A stretch of 64,000 nt of DNA from JACKFB01 sp041389525 (GCA_041389525.1 JAWKRR010000008.1:109736-173735); one strand, 5' to 3'; counted from the stretch's first letter, positions 24,841 through 34,209 are shown. Made by a program: numbers and translations. The notes: generated by a model not told the origin, from the letters alone.

Positions 24841-24922
24841 GGGGGCACGCTGGCACGCGCTCGCCCGCTTTACAAGGGTCTGCCGGTCCTGCTATGCGCC
24901 TCAGGAAGCCCCGGAGATAGCC

Positions 24923-25216
24923 ATGGCGACCATCGATATCCGTCATCCTCACGGCACCGATCCCGACGACGCCGCCGCGCGCACGCGCGCGCTGGTCGAG
25001 GAGTTCGCTGCGAAGCGGGCCGAGCTGGTCAAGGACATCTCCTGGAGCCGCGGCGGCCGCCGGGCGGACATGACCGGCAAGGGCTTCAAGGGCAGCTTCG
25101 ACGTGACGGACCGCGAGGTGGTCATCGCCATCGACTTGGCGCTGCTCGCGCGGCCGCTCAAGGGCCGGATCGAGAGCACCCTTAACGAGAAGCTCCAACA
25201 GGAATTCTCGGCCTGA
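24923..25216 (+). CDS. Polyhydroxyalkanoic-acid-system family small protein
   Basis: 97 aa from ATG 24923 with GGAG 7 bases upstream. The pattern IDIRHPHG near the start, a run of Ala/Arg/Glu helix (residues about 17-38), ADMTGKGFKGSFDVTDREVVI, then DLALLARPLKGRIESTL, matches the PHA granule-region family (PF09650 type). Its members occur with polyhydroxyalkanoate storage genes, but the biochemical role is unsettled. No phaC or phasin lies in this window. It appears to be the first gene of a rightward operon, reading into the Kazal-domain lipoprotein. The family assignment is by pattern memory. Confidence 0.8.
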   Translation: MATIDIRHPHGTDPDDAAARTRALVEEFAAKRAELVKDISWSRGGRRADMTGKGFKGSFDVTDREVVIAIDLALLARPLKGRIESTLNEKLQQEFSA

Positions 25217-25275
25217 TCACGCAGCACCGGTCGCGCATCGCCGAGCGTCGCGCCGGCCGCCAGCGTTGGCTTTGG

Positions 25276-26937
25276 GTGGCCCTTTGGCTGGCCTTGGTGG
25301 CGCTGCCCACGGCAGCCTGTGGCGGCTCGGGCCCCGGACTCGCCTGCCCCGTGCTGGCGCCGGGGGCGACGAAGTCCTTGCTGATGGGGCCGGTCCTGAC
25401 CCCGCTGGGTGGCGTGGTCGAGCGCAGCGGCGAGCTGGCGAGTGGCGAGCTGCACGGCCTGTCGCTGTGGTTGCCGAAGGGCGCGACCTTCGCGGTCGGG
25501 GTCACCCTGGAGGGTGAGCGCGCCGTCGTGATGACCTACGGGCCGCGCGACGCGCTCGGCGCGTTCGGCGCCTGCCACAACGCGGTCCAGGCTTCGAGCG
25601 ATGGGGCGCGGGTCGAGATCTCGCTGCAGGCTGTGGACGCGGACGAACAGGGCGAGCACCTGATCGTCGTCGGAGCGCGGCCGGGCGCCCATTCGGGCCG
25701 CTACACCGTCTCGGCACGCTGCGTGGACGGGTGCACGCCCGCCGAGCCCGGCTGCCCGACCCTGGCGGAGCGCGGCTGCCCTGACGCGTCCTGCGACGGC
25801 GCCCTGACGCCCGACCCCGCGGGCTGCCTCACCTGCGAGTGCCGCGCCGACCTGCCCTGCGGCCCCACGCGCTCTGCCGGCCCCGGCGGCGCCTGCGTGC
25901 GCCCCGCCTGCACCTGCCCGCCCGAGAGCGCGCCGGTCTGCGGTGCGGACGGCAACTCCTACGACGGCCGGTGCCACGCGCTGTGCGCCGGGGTCAGCCC
26001 CGTGCGGCTCGGCACCTGCGATTCCGCGTGCCCGGATCTCGCGACATGCGACGCCCCCTGCCTGGGCGCGCGCGCCGTCGACGCCACCACCGGCTGCCCC
26101 ACCTGCGCCTGCGCGCCCGCCCTCCCCGCCGCCGACACCGACTGCGCCGCTTGCCCCGCCGAGGCCGGCCCCGTCTGCGGGACCGATGGCGTCACCTACC
26201 CCACGCGCTGCGACGCCCGCTGCTCTGGCGCGCGAATCCTGTACGCCGCGGCCTGCGTCGACGGCTGCACCGCCGCGCCCGCGGGCTGCACCTTGGACTG
26301 CACCTTCGGCCTGCGCCTGTCCGCGACCGCCGGCGGCTGCGTCCAGTGCGCCTGCGCCACCGAGCCGACGAGCGGCTGCGCGACGGAGGGCAGCCCGGTC
26401 TGCGTCGATTTTCCAGCGTTCTCCTCGCGCACGACCGTCGGGTCGGCCTGCCTCGCCCTCCAGATCGGCGCCAGCGGCGGCGACTGGGGACCCTGCGGCC
26501 TGAGCTGCGCCGAGGCTGCTGACTGCGGCGCCGGGCTCACCTGCCAACTCGACGGCCTGCTCAAGGGGCGCTGCGTGGCGACGGCGCCCAGCGATTGCGG
26601 CTGCGCGGCGGTGGCCGACCCGGTCTGCGGCAGCGACGGCGTCGACTACGTGAACTCCTGCCTCGCCGCCTGCGCCGGCGCCCGCGCCGTGAGCCACGGC
26701 CCCTGTTGCGAGGTCGCCGCCTCCGAGGGCTGCGCCGCCGGCGAGCGCAGGCCCCTCGACAGCCGCGGCTGCCCCGACGCGGCCGCCGCCTGCGAGCCCT
26801 TCGGAGCCGCCGCCGCGTGCCGCGACACCGCGCCAGGGCCCGAGGCCTGCGCGCCCGACGGCAGCCCGCTCGGCATGTCCGCCTGCGACGCGCACCGAGA
26901 GGGCCGCGCCGCATCGCCCGGCTGGTGCGCGCCGTGA
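25276..26937 (+). CDS. Cys-rich lipoprotein with three Kazal-type domains
   Basis: 553 aa if GTG 25276 is the start. In-frame residues upstream (HRSRIAERRAGRQRWLW) look like a basic signal-peptide n-region. The real start may therefore be a non-ATG codon such as CTG 25213, which overlaps the previous stop and has AGGAA 8 bases upstream. The lipobox is TAAC. Three Kazal-like serine protease inhibitor motifs (PVCGxDGxxYxxxC) lie near residues 220, 299 and 449. Between them are antistasin-like stretches (GCLTCEC, GCPTCAC, GCVQCAC). It is expected on the outer surface, held by disulfides, and may inhibit foreign or self proteases. Its stop overlaps the next gene by GTGA. Confidence 0.85.
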   Translation: MALWLALVALPTAACGGSGPGLACPVLAPGATKSLLMGPVLTPLGGVVERSGELASGELHGLSLWLPKGATFAVGVTLEGERAVVMTYGPRDALGAFGACHNAVQASSDGARVEISLQAVDADEQGEHLIVVGARPGAHSGRYTVSARCVDGCTPAEPGCPTLAERGCPDASCDGALTPDPAGCLTCECRADLPCGPTRSAGPGGACVRPACTCPPESAPVCGADGNSYDGRCHALCAGVSPVRLGTCDSACPDLATCDAPCLGARAVDATTGCPTCACAPALPAADTDCAACPAEAGPVCGTDGVTYPTRCDARCSGARILYAAACVDGCTAAPAGCTLDCTFGLRLSATAGGCVQCACATEPTSGCATEGSPVCVDFPAFSSRTTVGSACLALQIGASGGDWGPCGLSCAEAADCGAGLTCQLDGLLKGRCVATAPSDCGCAAVADPVCGSDGVDYVNSCLAACAGARAVSHGPCCEVAASEGCAAGERRPLDSRGCPDAAAACEPFGAAAACRDTAPGPEACAPDGSPLGMSACDAHREGRAASPGWCAP

Positions 26938-27356
26938 ATCACCTGCTCACCACCGCCCTCGCCCTGACGCTGCTTCTCGCCGGCTGCGACGCCTACAACG
27001 ACCTGCCATTGCAGCAACGCGAGCGCGCCGTCCTCTCCGTCGAGCACTCCGCGCTCTACGCGGGGGCTTCGGGCGTGCTCCAGGTGGTCGCCGACCTGCC
27101 CGTCGACGCCGCCGGGCCCGTCGTGGTGGTTGGGATCCCCGTCTCTTCGAGCAGCGCGTCGCTGCGGGTCGATGGCTACTCCGTGGGGGCCTGCCCCGGC
27201 CAGAGCGCGCCGAGCGACGGGCGCCTCCGCCTCTGCGTGGCCGCCACCGTCGGCGTGGGCGCGCGCCCAGAGATCCCGCCCCAGCTGGGCTTGGTCGTCG
27301 AGGCCCGCAGCTCCGCCCGGCGCTTCAACGTGGCCGGCGACGTGACCCTCCCATGA
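26934..27356 (+). CDS. Small lipoprotein, translationally coupled
   Basis: 140 aa, starting at a GTG that overlaps the upstream stop (GTGA) and ending in ATGA shared with the next gene. The signal peptide has lipobox LAGC with Cys18. The mature part is beta-rich (SVEHSALYAGASGVLQVVADLP, VVVVGIPVSS) with one Cys pair (C-x16-C). No family recognised. The two overlaps imply joint expression with the Kazal lipoprotein and the beta-barrel protein, so the three may form one envelope complex. Confidence 0.75.
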   Translation: MNHLLTTALALTLLLAGCDAYNDLPLQQRERAVLSVEHSALYAGASGVLQVVADLPVDAAGPVVVVGIPVSSSSASLRVDGYSVGACPGQSAPSDGRLRLCVAATVGVGARPEIPPQLGLVVEARSSARRFNVAGDVTLP

Positions 27357-28342
27357 GGCGCGCGCTCCACATCGCCCTGATCGCGGCGCTGGTCCCGATG
27401 CTGCTCTTGCCGCTGCCAGCCCGCGCCGTCGACGCCGCGGATCACCTCGACAAGGCCGCCGCGTGCAGGCGCCGCGCCAAGCCGACCTGCGCCCTACAGT
27501 GGGCCGAGCGCGCCCAAGCCGCCCTCACCGACGCCGACTCGCCGCTGATCCGGCGCGAAGCCGCCCTCGTCCGCGCCGAATCCCTCGCGCTGCTCGATCG
27601 CCCCGACGAGGCCGCCAAAGCCTTCGAGGCGCTGCTCGCCCTCCAGCCCGACTGGCGCCCGCCGTCGGACGCCGACCCGCGCGTCCTCAGCGCCGTCGAC
27701 GCCGCGCGGCGCGCCGGCCTCTCCACGCGCCTGCCCGACCACCTCGACCCCGGACTCCCGCCCCAGCTCCCGCCGCCCGACCCGCTCACGCTGCTGCCGG
27801 AGCCCGCGCTCTACTCGCCGGACCGCCTCGTCAACCTCGACCCCGACGCCCACCGCAACCCCCGCTGGCGCCTCAGCATCGGCGCCGGCGTCGCCCTCAT
27901 CACCAAGCCCGTCAACCGCCGCTACGACGTCGGCCCGACCATCGCGCTCGAGATCTCCCGCGACCTCAAGCGCAGCTTCGCGCTGTGGCTCCAAGTCTCG
28001 CTGACGCTGCTCTCCTACGACAGCCGCGTGGTCGCCGAGCCGGGCGAGGGTCGGGGGCTCACCGCGGTCTCCGCCGTCATCGGCGCGCAGACCGCGATCC
28101 GCATCGCTGGAAACTGGTACTTCGTCGCCGCGCTCGGCATCGGCGGCGGGGCCTTCGGCACTCGCTCCATCGGCCAGGCGGCGGGGCTGTCGGCCCAAGG
28201 CTCGGTCGGCATCCGCTGGCAGCTCGACAAGCACCTGGCGCTGCGTCTCGACGCGCTGCCCCAAGGCATCCTGCGCACCGACGGGAGCACGGGGCTCGCC
28301 GGCCACGTCGGCATCGTCGCTCGCGGCGAGATCCGCTTCTGA
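27353..28342 (+). CDS. Periplasmic TPR plus outer-membrane beta-barrel-like protein
   Basis: 329 aa. The signal peptide is cleaved after about Ala25. Residues about 30-115 are helical and TPR-like (CALQWAERAQAAL, DEAAKAFEALLALQP). A Pro-rich linker follows at about 130-150. The last 160 residues alternate hydrophobic and polar residues in strands with Gly turns (RLSIGAGVALITKP, SFALWLQVSLTLLSYD, WYFVAALGIGGGAFG) and end in Phe (GEIRF), as outer-membrane barrels do. ATG overlaps the previous stop (ATGA). It is the last gene of the operon and converges on the thioredoxin-like gene 13 bases away. Confidence 0.75.
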   Translation: MRRALHIALIAALVPMLLLPLPARAVDAADHLDKAAACRRRAKPTCALQWAERAQAALTDADSPLIRREAALVRAESLALLDRPDEAAKAFEALLALQPDWRPPSDADPRVLSAVDAARRAGLSTRLPDHLDPGLPPQLPPPDPLTLLPEPALYSPDRLVNLDPDAHRNPRWRLSIGAGVALITKPVNRRYDVGPTIALEISRDLKRSFALWLQVSLTLLSYDSRVVAEPGEGRGLTAVSAVIGAQTAIRIAGNWYFVAALGIGGGAFGTRSIGQAAGLSAQGSVGIRWQLDKHLALRLDALPQGILRTDGSTGLAGHVGIVARGEIRF

Positions 28343-28355
28343 GGCCGCGCCGGCC

Positions 28356-28889
28356 CTAGGGGTCGGCCAGCAACGGCTTCAGCCGCGGGACGATGAAATC
28401 CACGGCGCCAGGCCCCTTCACAGCGCCCGCCGAGCGACGCGCCGTCCCGCGTCCATCGGGCCCGGGCACCACGAAGAGCGGCACGTACTGGTCTGCGTAG
28501 CCAGCGGCCGCCAGCCGCGCCTGGTCGCGGTCGAAGTCGAACTCGAGCAGGCGCAATCCAGGCAAGACCGCGTCGAGCTCGCCCGCCCGCACCGCGTCCA
28601 GAAACCGGTGGCAGGGCTCGCACCAGGTGGCGCCGACGTAGACGAGGACCCGGGCGCCGCTTGGTTCTGCGCGGGCCAGCGCCTCGCGCACCACCTCGGC
28701 CACGGCGCGCCCATCGCCCGCGGCGGTCTCGATCGCCGGCGGCGCTGGGCCGGTGACCGCGGGGGCCACCGGGCGGGGAGCGGCCTCCGCGGGGGGCGCG
28801 GGCGGCGAAGCGGACGGCGCAGCGCCACACGAACCCGCGATGCAGGCGGCGGCGAGCGCGACGATGGCGCGACCGAGGCGTGTTTCCAT
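28356..28889 (-). CDS. Thioredoxin-like lipoprotein with CEPC motif
   Basis: 177 aa. The lipobox is AGSC with Cys21, followed by a Pro/Ala-rich linker to about residue 55. The thioredoxin fold follows, with VYVGATWCEPC placing the redox pair at Cys90 and Cys93 and a cis-Pro-like VPLFVV near 140. It probably acts as a periplasmic thiol-disulfide reductant or isomerase, useful given the many Cys-rich exported proteins around it. CEPC resembles DsbD C-terminal or TlpA-like motifs rather than DsbA. It is monocistronic and divergent from the lipoprotein gene at 28957. Confidence 0.85.
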   Translation of the reverse strand: METRLGRAIVALAAACIAGSCGAAPSASPPAPPAEAAPRPVAPAVTGPAPPAIETAAGDGRAVAEVVREALARAEPSGARVLVYVGATWCEPCHRFLDAVRAGELDAVLPGLRLLEFDFDRDQARLAAAGYADQYVPLFVVPGPDGRGTARRSAGAVKGPGAVDFIVPRLKPLLADP

Positions 28890-28956
28890 CGCCGAAGTAT
28901 GCCACGACCCGCGCGGCGCGTTGCCACGAGCACCCCGGCGGCGCTAGCGTTCATCC

Positions 28957-29140
28957 ATGCTCGAAACTCACCTGACTCGAGCGGCCGCCGTCGTGGGCCT
29001 CGCGCTGGCATGTCTCTGCGCGTGCGGCGGGGGCACGGACTCCCAGGCCGACTCCGGCGGTGGGGCCGACCTCCCGCCCCAACCCCACGCCGATCTCGAC
29101 GCGTCGGACACCGAGGACGCGCCTGACGACACGCGCGCGA
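28957..29140 (+). pseudogene. N-terminal part of a frameshifted lipoprotein
   Basis: ATG 28957 opens a signal peptide ending in lipobox CAC, then an Asp-rich linker (ADLPPQPHADLDASD). At a (CG)4 run, 29132-29139, the Asp-rich reading passes to the frame of the gene at 29241: DAPDDT in the first frame, EPDDGDDGVPDDGDD in the other. Removing one CG unit restores a single frame, giving D-D-T-R-E-P-D-D. As written, the first frame becomes Thr/Arg-rich nonsense. The intact gene would run 28957-30791 and make about 610 residues. Either the base count is wrong or the gene is truly out of frame. Confidence 0.7.
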
Positions 29141-29240
29141 GCCGGACGACGGCGACGACGGCGTTCCAGACGACGGCGACGACGCGGACCTGCCGGACCT
29201 GCCCGACCTGCCGGACCTGCCCGACACCCCGGACGGCGAC

Positions 29241-30791
29241 GTGTCAGACGCCGAAGCCGACGCCGACGCCGACGCCGAGGTCGGCCCCTGCCCGCCGGTC
29301 GACTGCGCCTCGCCCGACCCCTGCCTCGGCACCTCCTGCGGCCCCGCCGGCGCCTGCGCGCTAGCGCTGACCTCCACGTCCGCCTGCTGCTTCGACGCGG
29401 TCCTCGCGACCGACGAGGCCGAGTCCGCAGACACCACCGCCTCCGTCTACGATCTCGCGCCCTCCTCAGCCCCCGCCGTGGGCTGGAACCGCTCCCCTCA
29501 TCGCGCATTTACCGGGGAGTTCTCTTGGTATTTCGGCGATCCGACCGCCCTCGACTTCGACACCGGCGAGCGCGTGGCAGGCCGCCTCGAGCTCGCCCCC
29601 GTCGCCCTCCCGGCCGACCGCCCCTCCCGCCTCGTCTTCCACGTCTACGCCGACGTCGAGGCCGGCCCCATCTGGGACGTGCTGGTGGTCCGGGTGCTCG
29701 ACCCCGCCGCCCCCGCAGCCTCCGTCCCGGTCTACGTCAAAGACGCAGCGCTCGCCCTCGGGAGCTGGCAGCGGGTCAGCGTCGATCTCGCGGCCTTCGC
29801 GGGCCGCACCGTCACGATCCAGTTCGACTTCGACTCGGTCGAGGCCACGCTGAACGACACCGAGGGCGTCAGCCTCGACGCCATCTGGGTCCTCTCCGGC
29901 TGCGCCCCCCTCCCCTCGTGCCAGACCGCGCTCGACTGCGACGACGCGGTCGCGTGCACCTCACAGACCTGCGCGGCGCAGGGCCAGTGCGCCTTCGCGC
30001 CGGTCTCAGCCTGCTGCGCCCTCGCCAGCGACTGCGACGACGGCGACCCCTGCACCTCGGACACCTGCGCGGCCGGCACCTGCGCCCACGCCCCCCAGAG
30101 CGGCCCGGGCTGCTGCGATTGCGACGACGGCGACCCCTGCACCGTCGACACCTGCCCCGACGACCTGTGCAGCCACGCCCCGTCGACCGCGCTGTCCTGC
30201 TGCGCTCCCGCCGCCCTCGCCGAGACCTTCGAAGACCCATTCACCGCCTGGACCTTCTCCGGCGGCGGCGCCGACTGTTCCTGGTACATCGAGCCCACCA
30301 CGCCTGCAGGCGGCGGCCCCGGCGGCCTGGCCTACGGCAACGGCGCCAACTACGACTGCGGCCTCTCCGCGGGCGTCGCGCGCTCGCCCTCCATGACCCT
30401 CGCCGCCGGCGTCCGCTGGACCCTCGAGGCGCGTCTCTGGCTGGACACCGAGGTCCCCTCCAGCGTCGACATCCTGTCGCTTCACGCCATCAGCCCGTCG
30501 GGAGCCCAGGCGCAGCTCTGGGTCAAACCCGCCGGCCTCGCCCCCCAGAAGAAGTGGCTGACGGTCACCGCCGATCTCTCCGCGTTCGGCGGCCTCGAGC
30601 TGGCGCTCGAGTGGCGATTCGACACCGCGGACGCGAACAACAACGCCGGCAAGGGGCCGCACATCGACAGCGTGTCCCTGGTCTCCGACTGCGAGGCCCG
30701 GACCTGCGTCGACGCCCCCGGCTGCGACGACCTGCTCAGCGCCACCACCGAGGATTGCGTCGACGGCGCCTGCGTATTCGTCTGGCCCTAG
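29241..30791 (+). CDS. Cysteine-rich surface protein, main part of frameshifted lipoprotein
   Basis: 516 aa from GTG 29241; coding character in this frame actually begins near 29139, and on its own it lacks a secretion signal. After an Asp/Ala-rich stretch and CPPVDCASPDPC there is a jelly-roll or MAM-like domain (about residues 60-220, with LEWRF-type strands in the second copy). CDDGDPCTxDTC repeats follow (about 230-320), then a second jelly-roll domain (about 330-490) and a final Cys cluster. The domain plan matches the large lipoproteins at 36.8-45.8 kb. It is expected on the cell surface, carried there by the lipoprotein signal encoded upstream at 28957. Confidence 0.8.
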   Translation: MSDAEADADADAEVGPCPPVDCASPDPCLGTSCGPAGACALALTSTSACCFDAVLATDEAESADTTASVYDLAPSSAPAVGWNRSPHRAFTGEFSWYFGDPTALDFDTGERVAGRLELAPVALPADRPSRLVFHVYADVEAGPIWDVLVVRVLDPAAPAASVPVYVKDAALALGSWQRVSVDLAAFAGRTVTIQFDFDSVEATLNDTEGVSLDAIWVLSGCAPLPSCQTALDCDDAVACTSQTCAAQGQCAFAPVSACCALASDCDDGDPCTSDTCAAGTCAHAPQSGPGCCDCDDGDPCTVDTCPDDLCSHAPSTALSCCAPAALAETFEDPFTAWTFSGGGADCSWYIEPTTPAGGGPGGLAYGNGANYDCGLSAGVARSPSMTLAAGVRWTLEARLWLDTEVPSSVDILSLHAISPSGAQAQLWVKPAGLAPQKKWLTVTADLSAFGGLELALEWRFDTADANNNAGKGPHIDSVSLVSDCEARTCVDAPGCDDLLSATTEDCVDGACVFVWP

Positions 30792-30852
30792 CGACCCGAT
30801 CACGGGCTGGCCCGCAAACGCCGGCCACGCCAGGGCCCGCGCCCGCGACCGC

Positions 30853-33800
30853 TCAGTCCTCGTCGACGATCTGCTCGACGAGCTGGAACTCCAGCTGAGG
30901 CGCCAGCCCGTAGCCGACCACCGAGCCGCTGCCGTCGGGGAGCTCCACGCGGCTGGTGATGACGTAGTTGCGGTCTTTGCCCAGCAGCGCTCGCAGCCGG
31001 GAGATCGCCACCTTCACCTTCGTCTGCATCGAGGTCCGCCCGTCCTCGGCCCCCCACACCTCGGCCGCGAGCTGGTCCATGGTGAAGACCGTGTCCGGGA
31101 AGCGCAGAAAGTGCAGCAGCAGCGGCAGGATGACGCGCTTCTCGCCCAGGGGGACGTGCTCGCCCTCCAGGATCAGGTACTGCTCGTGCGCTACCAGCAC
31201 CAGCGTCTCCGGCGTCGCCTCCTGGATGACCTGCTCGACCTGCCGCGCGTTGGCGCCCCGGCGCTCGCGCCGGTTGCTCACCACATAGTCGTCAGCCAGC
31301 TCCGCGCGCCGCCGGTAGTCGCGGTATCGCGCGGCCGCCCGGTCGGACAAGCCCTGCTCCTGCACGGCCACCGGCAAGGTCGCCAGCCACGCGTGGCAGC
31401 GATCCCGCGTGGCCTCGCTCCCGAAGGTGGCGCCGACCTGCAGCAGCTCGTGATACTCGGGCCCCGTCTCGAATCGGTAGCCGTGCGCGAGCGCCGCCGA
31501 GCACGCCTTGTCCAGGTCCTCGTTGACGCCGCCCGGGGTCTCCGAGGCGCCGTCGGCGAACTGCATGTGCAGCCACAGCGCGCGCCGCCACGACAAGCGC
31601 GCCGCGTGCCACTCACACCCCAGCCGCGCGTAGCGCTCGATGCTGCCGCCCACGAACTCCAGCGCGCGGTCCAGCCGCTCCCGCGACGCCGACAGCTCAG
31701 CCCGCGCCTCTTCGTGCCGCGCCACCGCGTAGGTGTCGCCGCGCAGGAGCCCCTTCACCGTCGGCGCGGCCTTCTCGACCAGCGCGGCGGCCCGCTGGGT
31801 CTCACCGGACCGCGCCAGCACGACCGCGCTGGTGTCGAGCACCTCGACCTGCACCTTCGCGTCGGTCACCTCGGCCAGCGCCAGCACCGCGGATCGGCAG
31901 ATTTTTCCTGCCTGTTTTGCGTCACCCGCCGCAAAGACCAACAGCCCGAGATCGGCCTGCATCGCCGCGGTCAGCTCCGGCGACGCCGTCCCGTTGAGCT
32001 GGCCCAGCGCCGCCTGGACCCCGGCCCGCGCCTCGGCGTGCGCGCCTTCCATATGATCGGTGAGCCCGCCGACGTAGCGGAGGCTGGCGTGCAGCGCTGG
32101 GGCCTCCTCCTCTGGCACCCGATCGCGAGCCCGCTCGAGGTGCTCACGCGCCTCGCGAATTCGCCCCTGCCGCGCCGCGATCCGCCCGAGGTTCCGCAGG
32201 GCCACCGCCTCTTCCGGGCCGAACCCGCGCTCCTGGGCAAGGTCCCGGGCCTCCAGACACACCTGCCGCGCCTTGTCGTAGGCCCCGGTCTCCATCCGCA
32301 CGGTCCCGAGCAGGTTGAGGAGATCCAGCTGAATGCGCGCGATCTCATCGGCGTGCGCGGCGAGCACGTCGGCAGGCAGGCTGAGGCGCTGGAGGAAGTC
32401 GAGGCCGCGCCGACAGTAGGTGCTCGCCTCCGTCGGCACGCCGCGCCGCCAGTAGAGCGCCGCGTAGCCGAGCTGAAGTCGCGGCTGCCACTGCCAGCCA
32501 TCGGAGGCGCTGGCCGCGCCGCGCCGCTCCGCGAGCTGAGTGCGGCAGGTGTCGAGGCGGGCCCGCGCGCTGTCCCAGAGGCCCGCGGCCACGTCGATGC
32601 GACCCGCGTAGTAGTTGGCCCAGAACGGGAGCGACGCGTAGTGCGCCTCCAGCTCGCTGAGCCAGGCGCCGAGCCGCACCTGCTCGCCCGACGCGAAGAA
32701 GAACTCCGCCTGCTCCTCCAGCAGGGCCAGCACCTGGTCGAGGTCGCCGGCCGCAAGCAGGTGGCCGATCGCCACGGGATCGGGCGTGCATTGCCGCGGC
32801 TCGCGGCTCGCGGCGGCCCGGCGGTGGGCCTCGCGAAAGACGCGCGGATCCTCTGACTTCAACAGCCGCCGCAGGCTCTCGCGGAGGATCGGGTTCAGCT
32901 CTAGCTCGCCGGTCGGGCCCTCGGCGGTGACGACGGGCTGAAGGAGCTGGGTCTGAGCGAGGCGCGCGAGGTAGCCGGGGATCTGCTCGACGGGCAGCGA
33001 GATGACGAAGCGAGCGCTGCCCAGGCGGCCCCGGGGGCTGACGGCGCTGTCGACGAAGAGCCCACGCACGGCGTCGGGTTCGATCCGGTCGAGCACCGAG
33101 ACGACCTTCGTGAAGTACTGCAGCAGCGGCGGGTACTCGGCGAGGATGCGCTCGGCGACGAACTCGGCGATGGCAGCGCTCGACGCCTCGGAGCGGCCCT
33201 CGATCGCGTCGAGCAGCGTCGACGGGCCCGCGGGACCGGGCTCAGCGGGAGCCGGCAGGTGCGCTGTGATCGCGGAGAGCACCGCGGGCCAGCCTCGAGT
33301 GCGATCCAGCGCCCGCGCGGTGAGCGCCGCGGAGGGCTCCTTTCCTGTGGCGGTGGTGAGGTACTCGGCGACCTCGTCCTCGGTCAGCGCCAGGTCTCTC
33401 CCGGTCAACTCGAGCAGCTCGCCCCGGCCGCGCGGCCCAGACAAGTCGAAGGTCAGATCTTGGCGCGACGCCAGCACCAGCCTCACGCGGTCAGGCTGAG
33501 CGCGCAGCAGGTCGGCGATCATCGCGCCGAGCGGTTCGCCCGCGACCGCGGTCTCCACGTCGTCAAAGAGCAGCAGCGCCGACGCGACGCCGGAGGTGTC
33601 GAGGCTCTGGGTCAGGAGCTTCGGGAGCAGCGCCCCGAACTGGGCCAGGGCGGCGGTGCGCTTGAGGTCGATGAGCCCGGAGAGGTCGGCCCGCGGCAGC
33701 CGCTTCTGCAAGGCGGCGACGAGCAGATCGAGGACCAAGGACGGGTGGTGGTCGCAGTGCTTGAGCGAGATGGTGACCGTGGGGACGGCCACGGGGAGGG

Positions 33801-33963
33801 AGCCGGCGCGGGCTTCGAGCTGGCGGAGCAGCACGCTCTTGCCATAGCCGGCTGGCGCCACGACGGTCGTGAGCCGGGGCCCACCCCCGTCGGGCCCTAA
33901 GATGGCCCCGGTCAGCCGGGAGCGGACGACCGCTGGCCCGACCGCGTCAGAAGCCTGTGGCAT
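30853..33963 (-). CDS. MalT-like STAND ATPase regulator with C-terminal winged helix
   Basis: 1036 aa from ATG 33963; the longer frame to 34200 adds Arg/Pro-rich residues unlikely to be translated. Walker A APAGYGKS is at 36-43 and a Walker B LLLFDDVE near 120, typical of the STAND ATPase module of MalT-type activators. The long middle (about 400-900) is helical TPR repeats. The C-terminal 100 residues carry a winged-helix DNA-binding domain (VFTMDQLAAEVWG, KVKVAISRLRALLG) of the OmpR/PhoB or BTAD class rather than the LuxR helix-turn-helix of true MalT. It is probably an inducer-responsive transcription factor; the ligand is unknown. It diverges from the M48 protease gene, its most obvious candidate target. 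Confidence 0.85.
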   Translation of the reverse strand: MPQASDAVGPAVVRSRLTGAILGPDGGGPRLTTVVAPAGYGKSVLLRQLEARAGSLPVAVPTVTISLKHCDHHPSLVLDLLVAALQKRLPRADLSGLIDLKRTAALAQFGALLPKLLTQSLDTSGVASALLLFDDVETAVAGEPLGAMIADLLRAQPDRVRLVLASRQDLTFDLSGPRGRGELLELTGRDLALTEDEVAEYLTTATGKEPSAALTARALDRTRGWPAVLSAITAHLPAPAEPGPAGPSTLLDAIEGRSEASSAAIAEFVAERILAEYPPLLQYFTKVVSVLDRIEPDAVRGLFVDSAVSPRGRLGSARFVISLPVEQIPGYLARLAQTQLLQPVVTAEGPTGELELNPILRESLRRLLKSEDPRVFREAHRRAAASREPRQCTPDPVAIGHLLAAGDLDQVLALLEEQAEFFFASGEQVRLGAWLSELEAHYASLPFWANYYAGRIDVAAGLWDSARARLDTCRTQLAERRGAASASDGWQWQPRLQLGYAALYWRRGVPTEASTYCRRGLDFLQRLSLPADVLAAHADEIARIQLDLLNLLGTVRMETGAYDKARQVCLEARDLAQERGFGPEEAVALRNLGRIAARQGRIREAREHLERARDRVPEEEAPALHASLRYVGGLTDHMEGAHAEARAGVQAALGQLNGTASPELTAAMQADLGLLVFAAGDAKQAGKICRSAVLALAEVTDAKVQVEVLDTSAVVLARSGETQRAAALVEKAAPTVKGLLRGDTYAVARHEEARAELSASRERLDRALEFVGGSIERYARLGCEWHAARLSWRRALWLHMQFADGASETPGGVNEDLDKACSAALAHGYRFETGPEYHELLQVGATFGSEATRDRCHAWLATLPVAVQEQGLSDRAAARYRDYRRRAELADDYVVSNRRERRGANARQVEQVIQEATPETLVLVAHEQYLILEGEHVPLGEKRVILPLLLHFLRFPDTVFTMDQLAAEVWGAEDGRTSMQTKVKVAISRLRALLGKDRNYVITSRVELPDGSGSVVGYGLAPQLEFQLVEQIVDED

Positions 33964-34209
33964 GGTGGCCCGCCCTCTGGTTGCTCGTCGTGAGTGTGGT
34001 GACCAGTCAAAGCCTACGGGGCACCGGCCTCGCGAGGCAAGAGGCCCCCTCCCGGTGACGCCGCGGACCCCGACTCGGGTCGGCTTTACAGGGGCAACTC
34101 GGCGGGTCGATACTCCACGCCTCAAAGGCGCGTGCGCTCGGAATTCGTGCGCGGCGCCGACCGTTCCGGGCGCATCCGAACAGCCCACGCCCGAGCCCAC
34201 GGAGTCCCC

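Noticed and set aside
34007..34200. N-terminal extension of the MalT-like regulator to 1115 aa
   Set aside because: The added residues are Arg/Pro/Gly-rich without family similarity and run into the protease promoter region.
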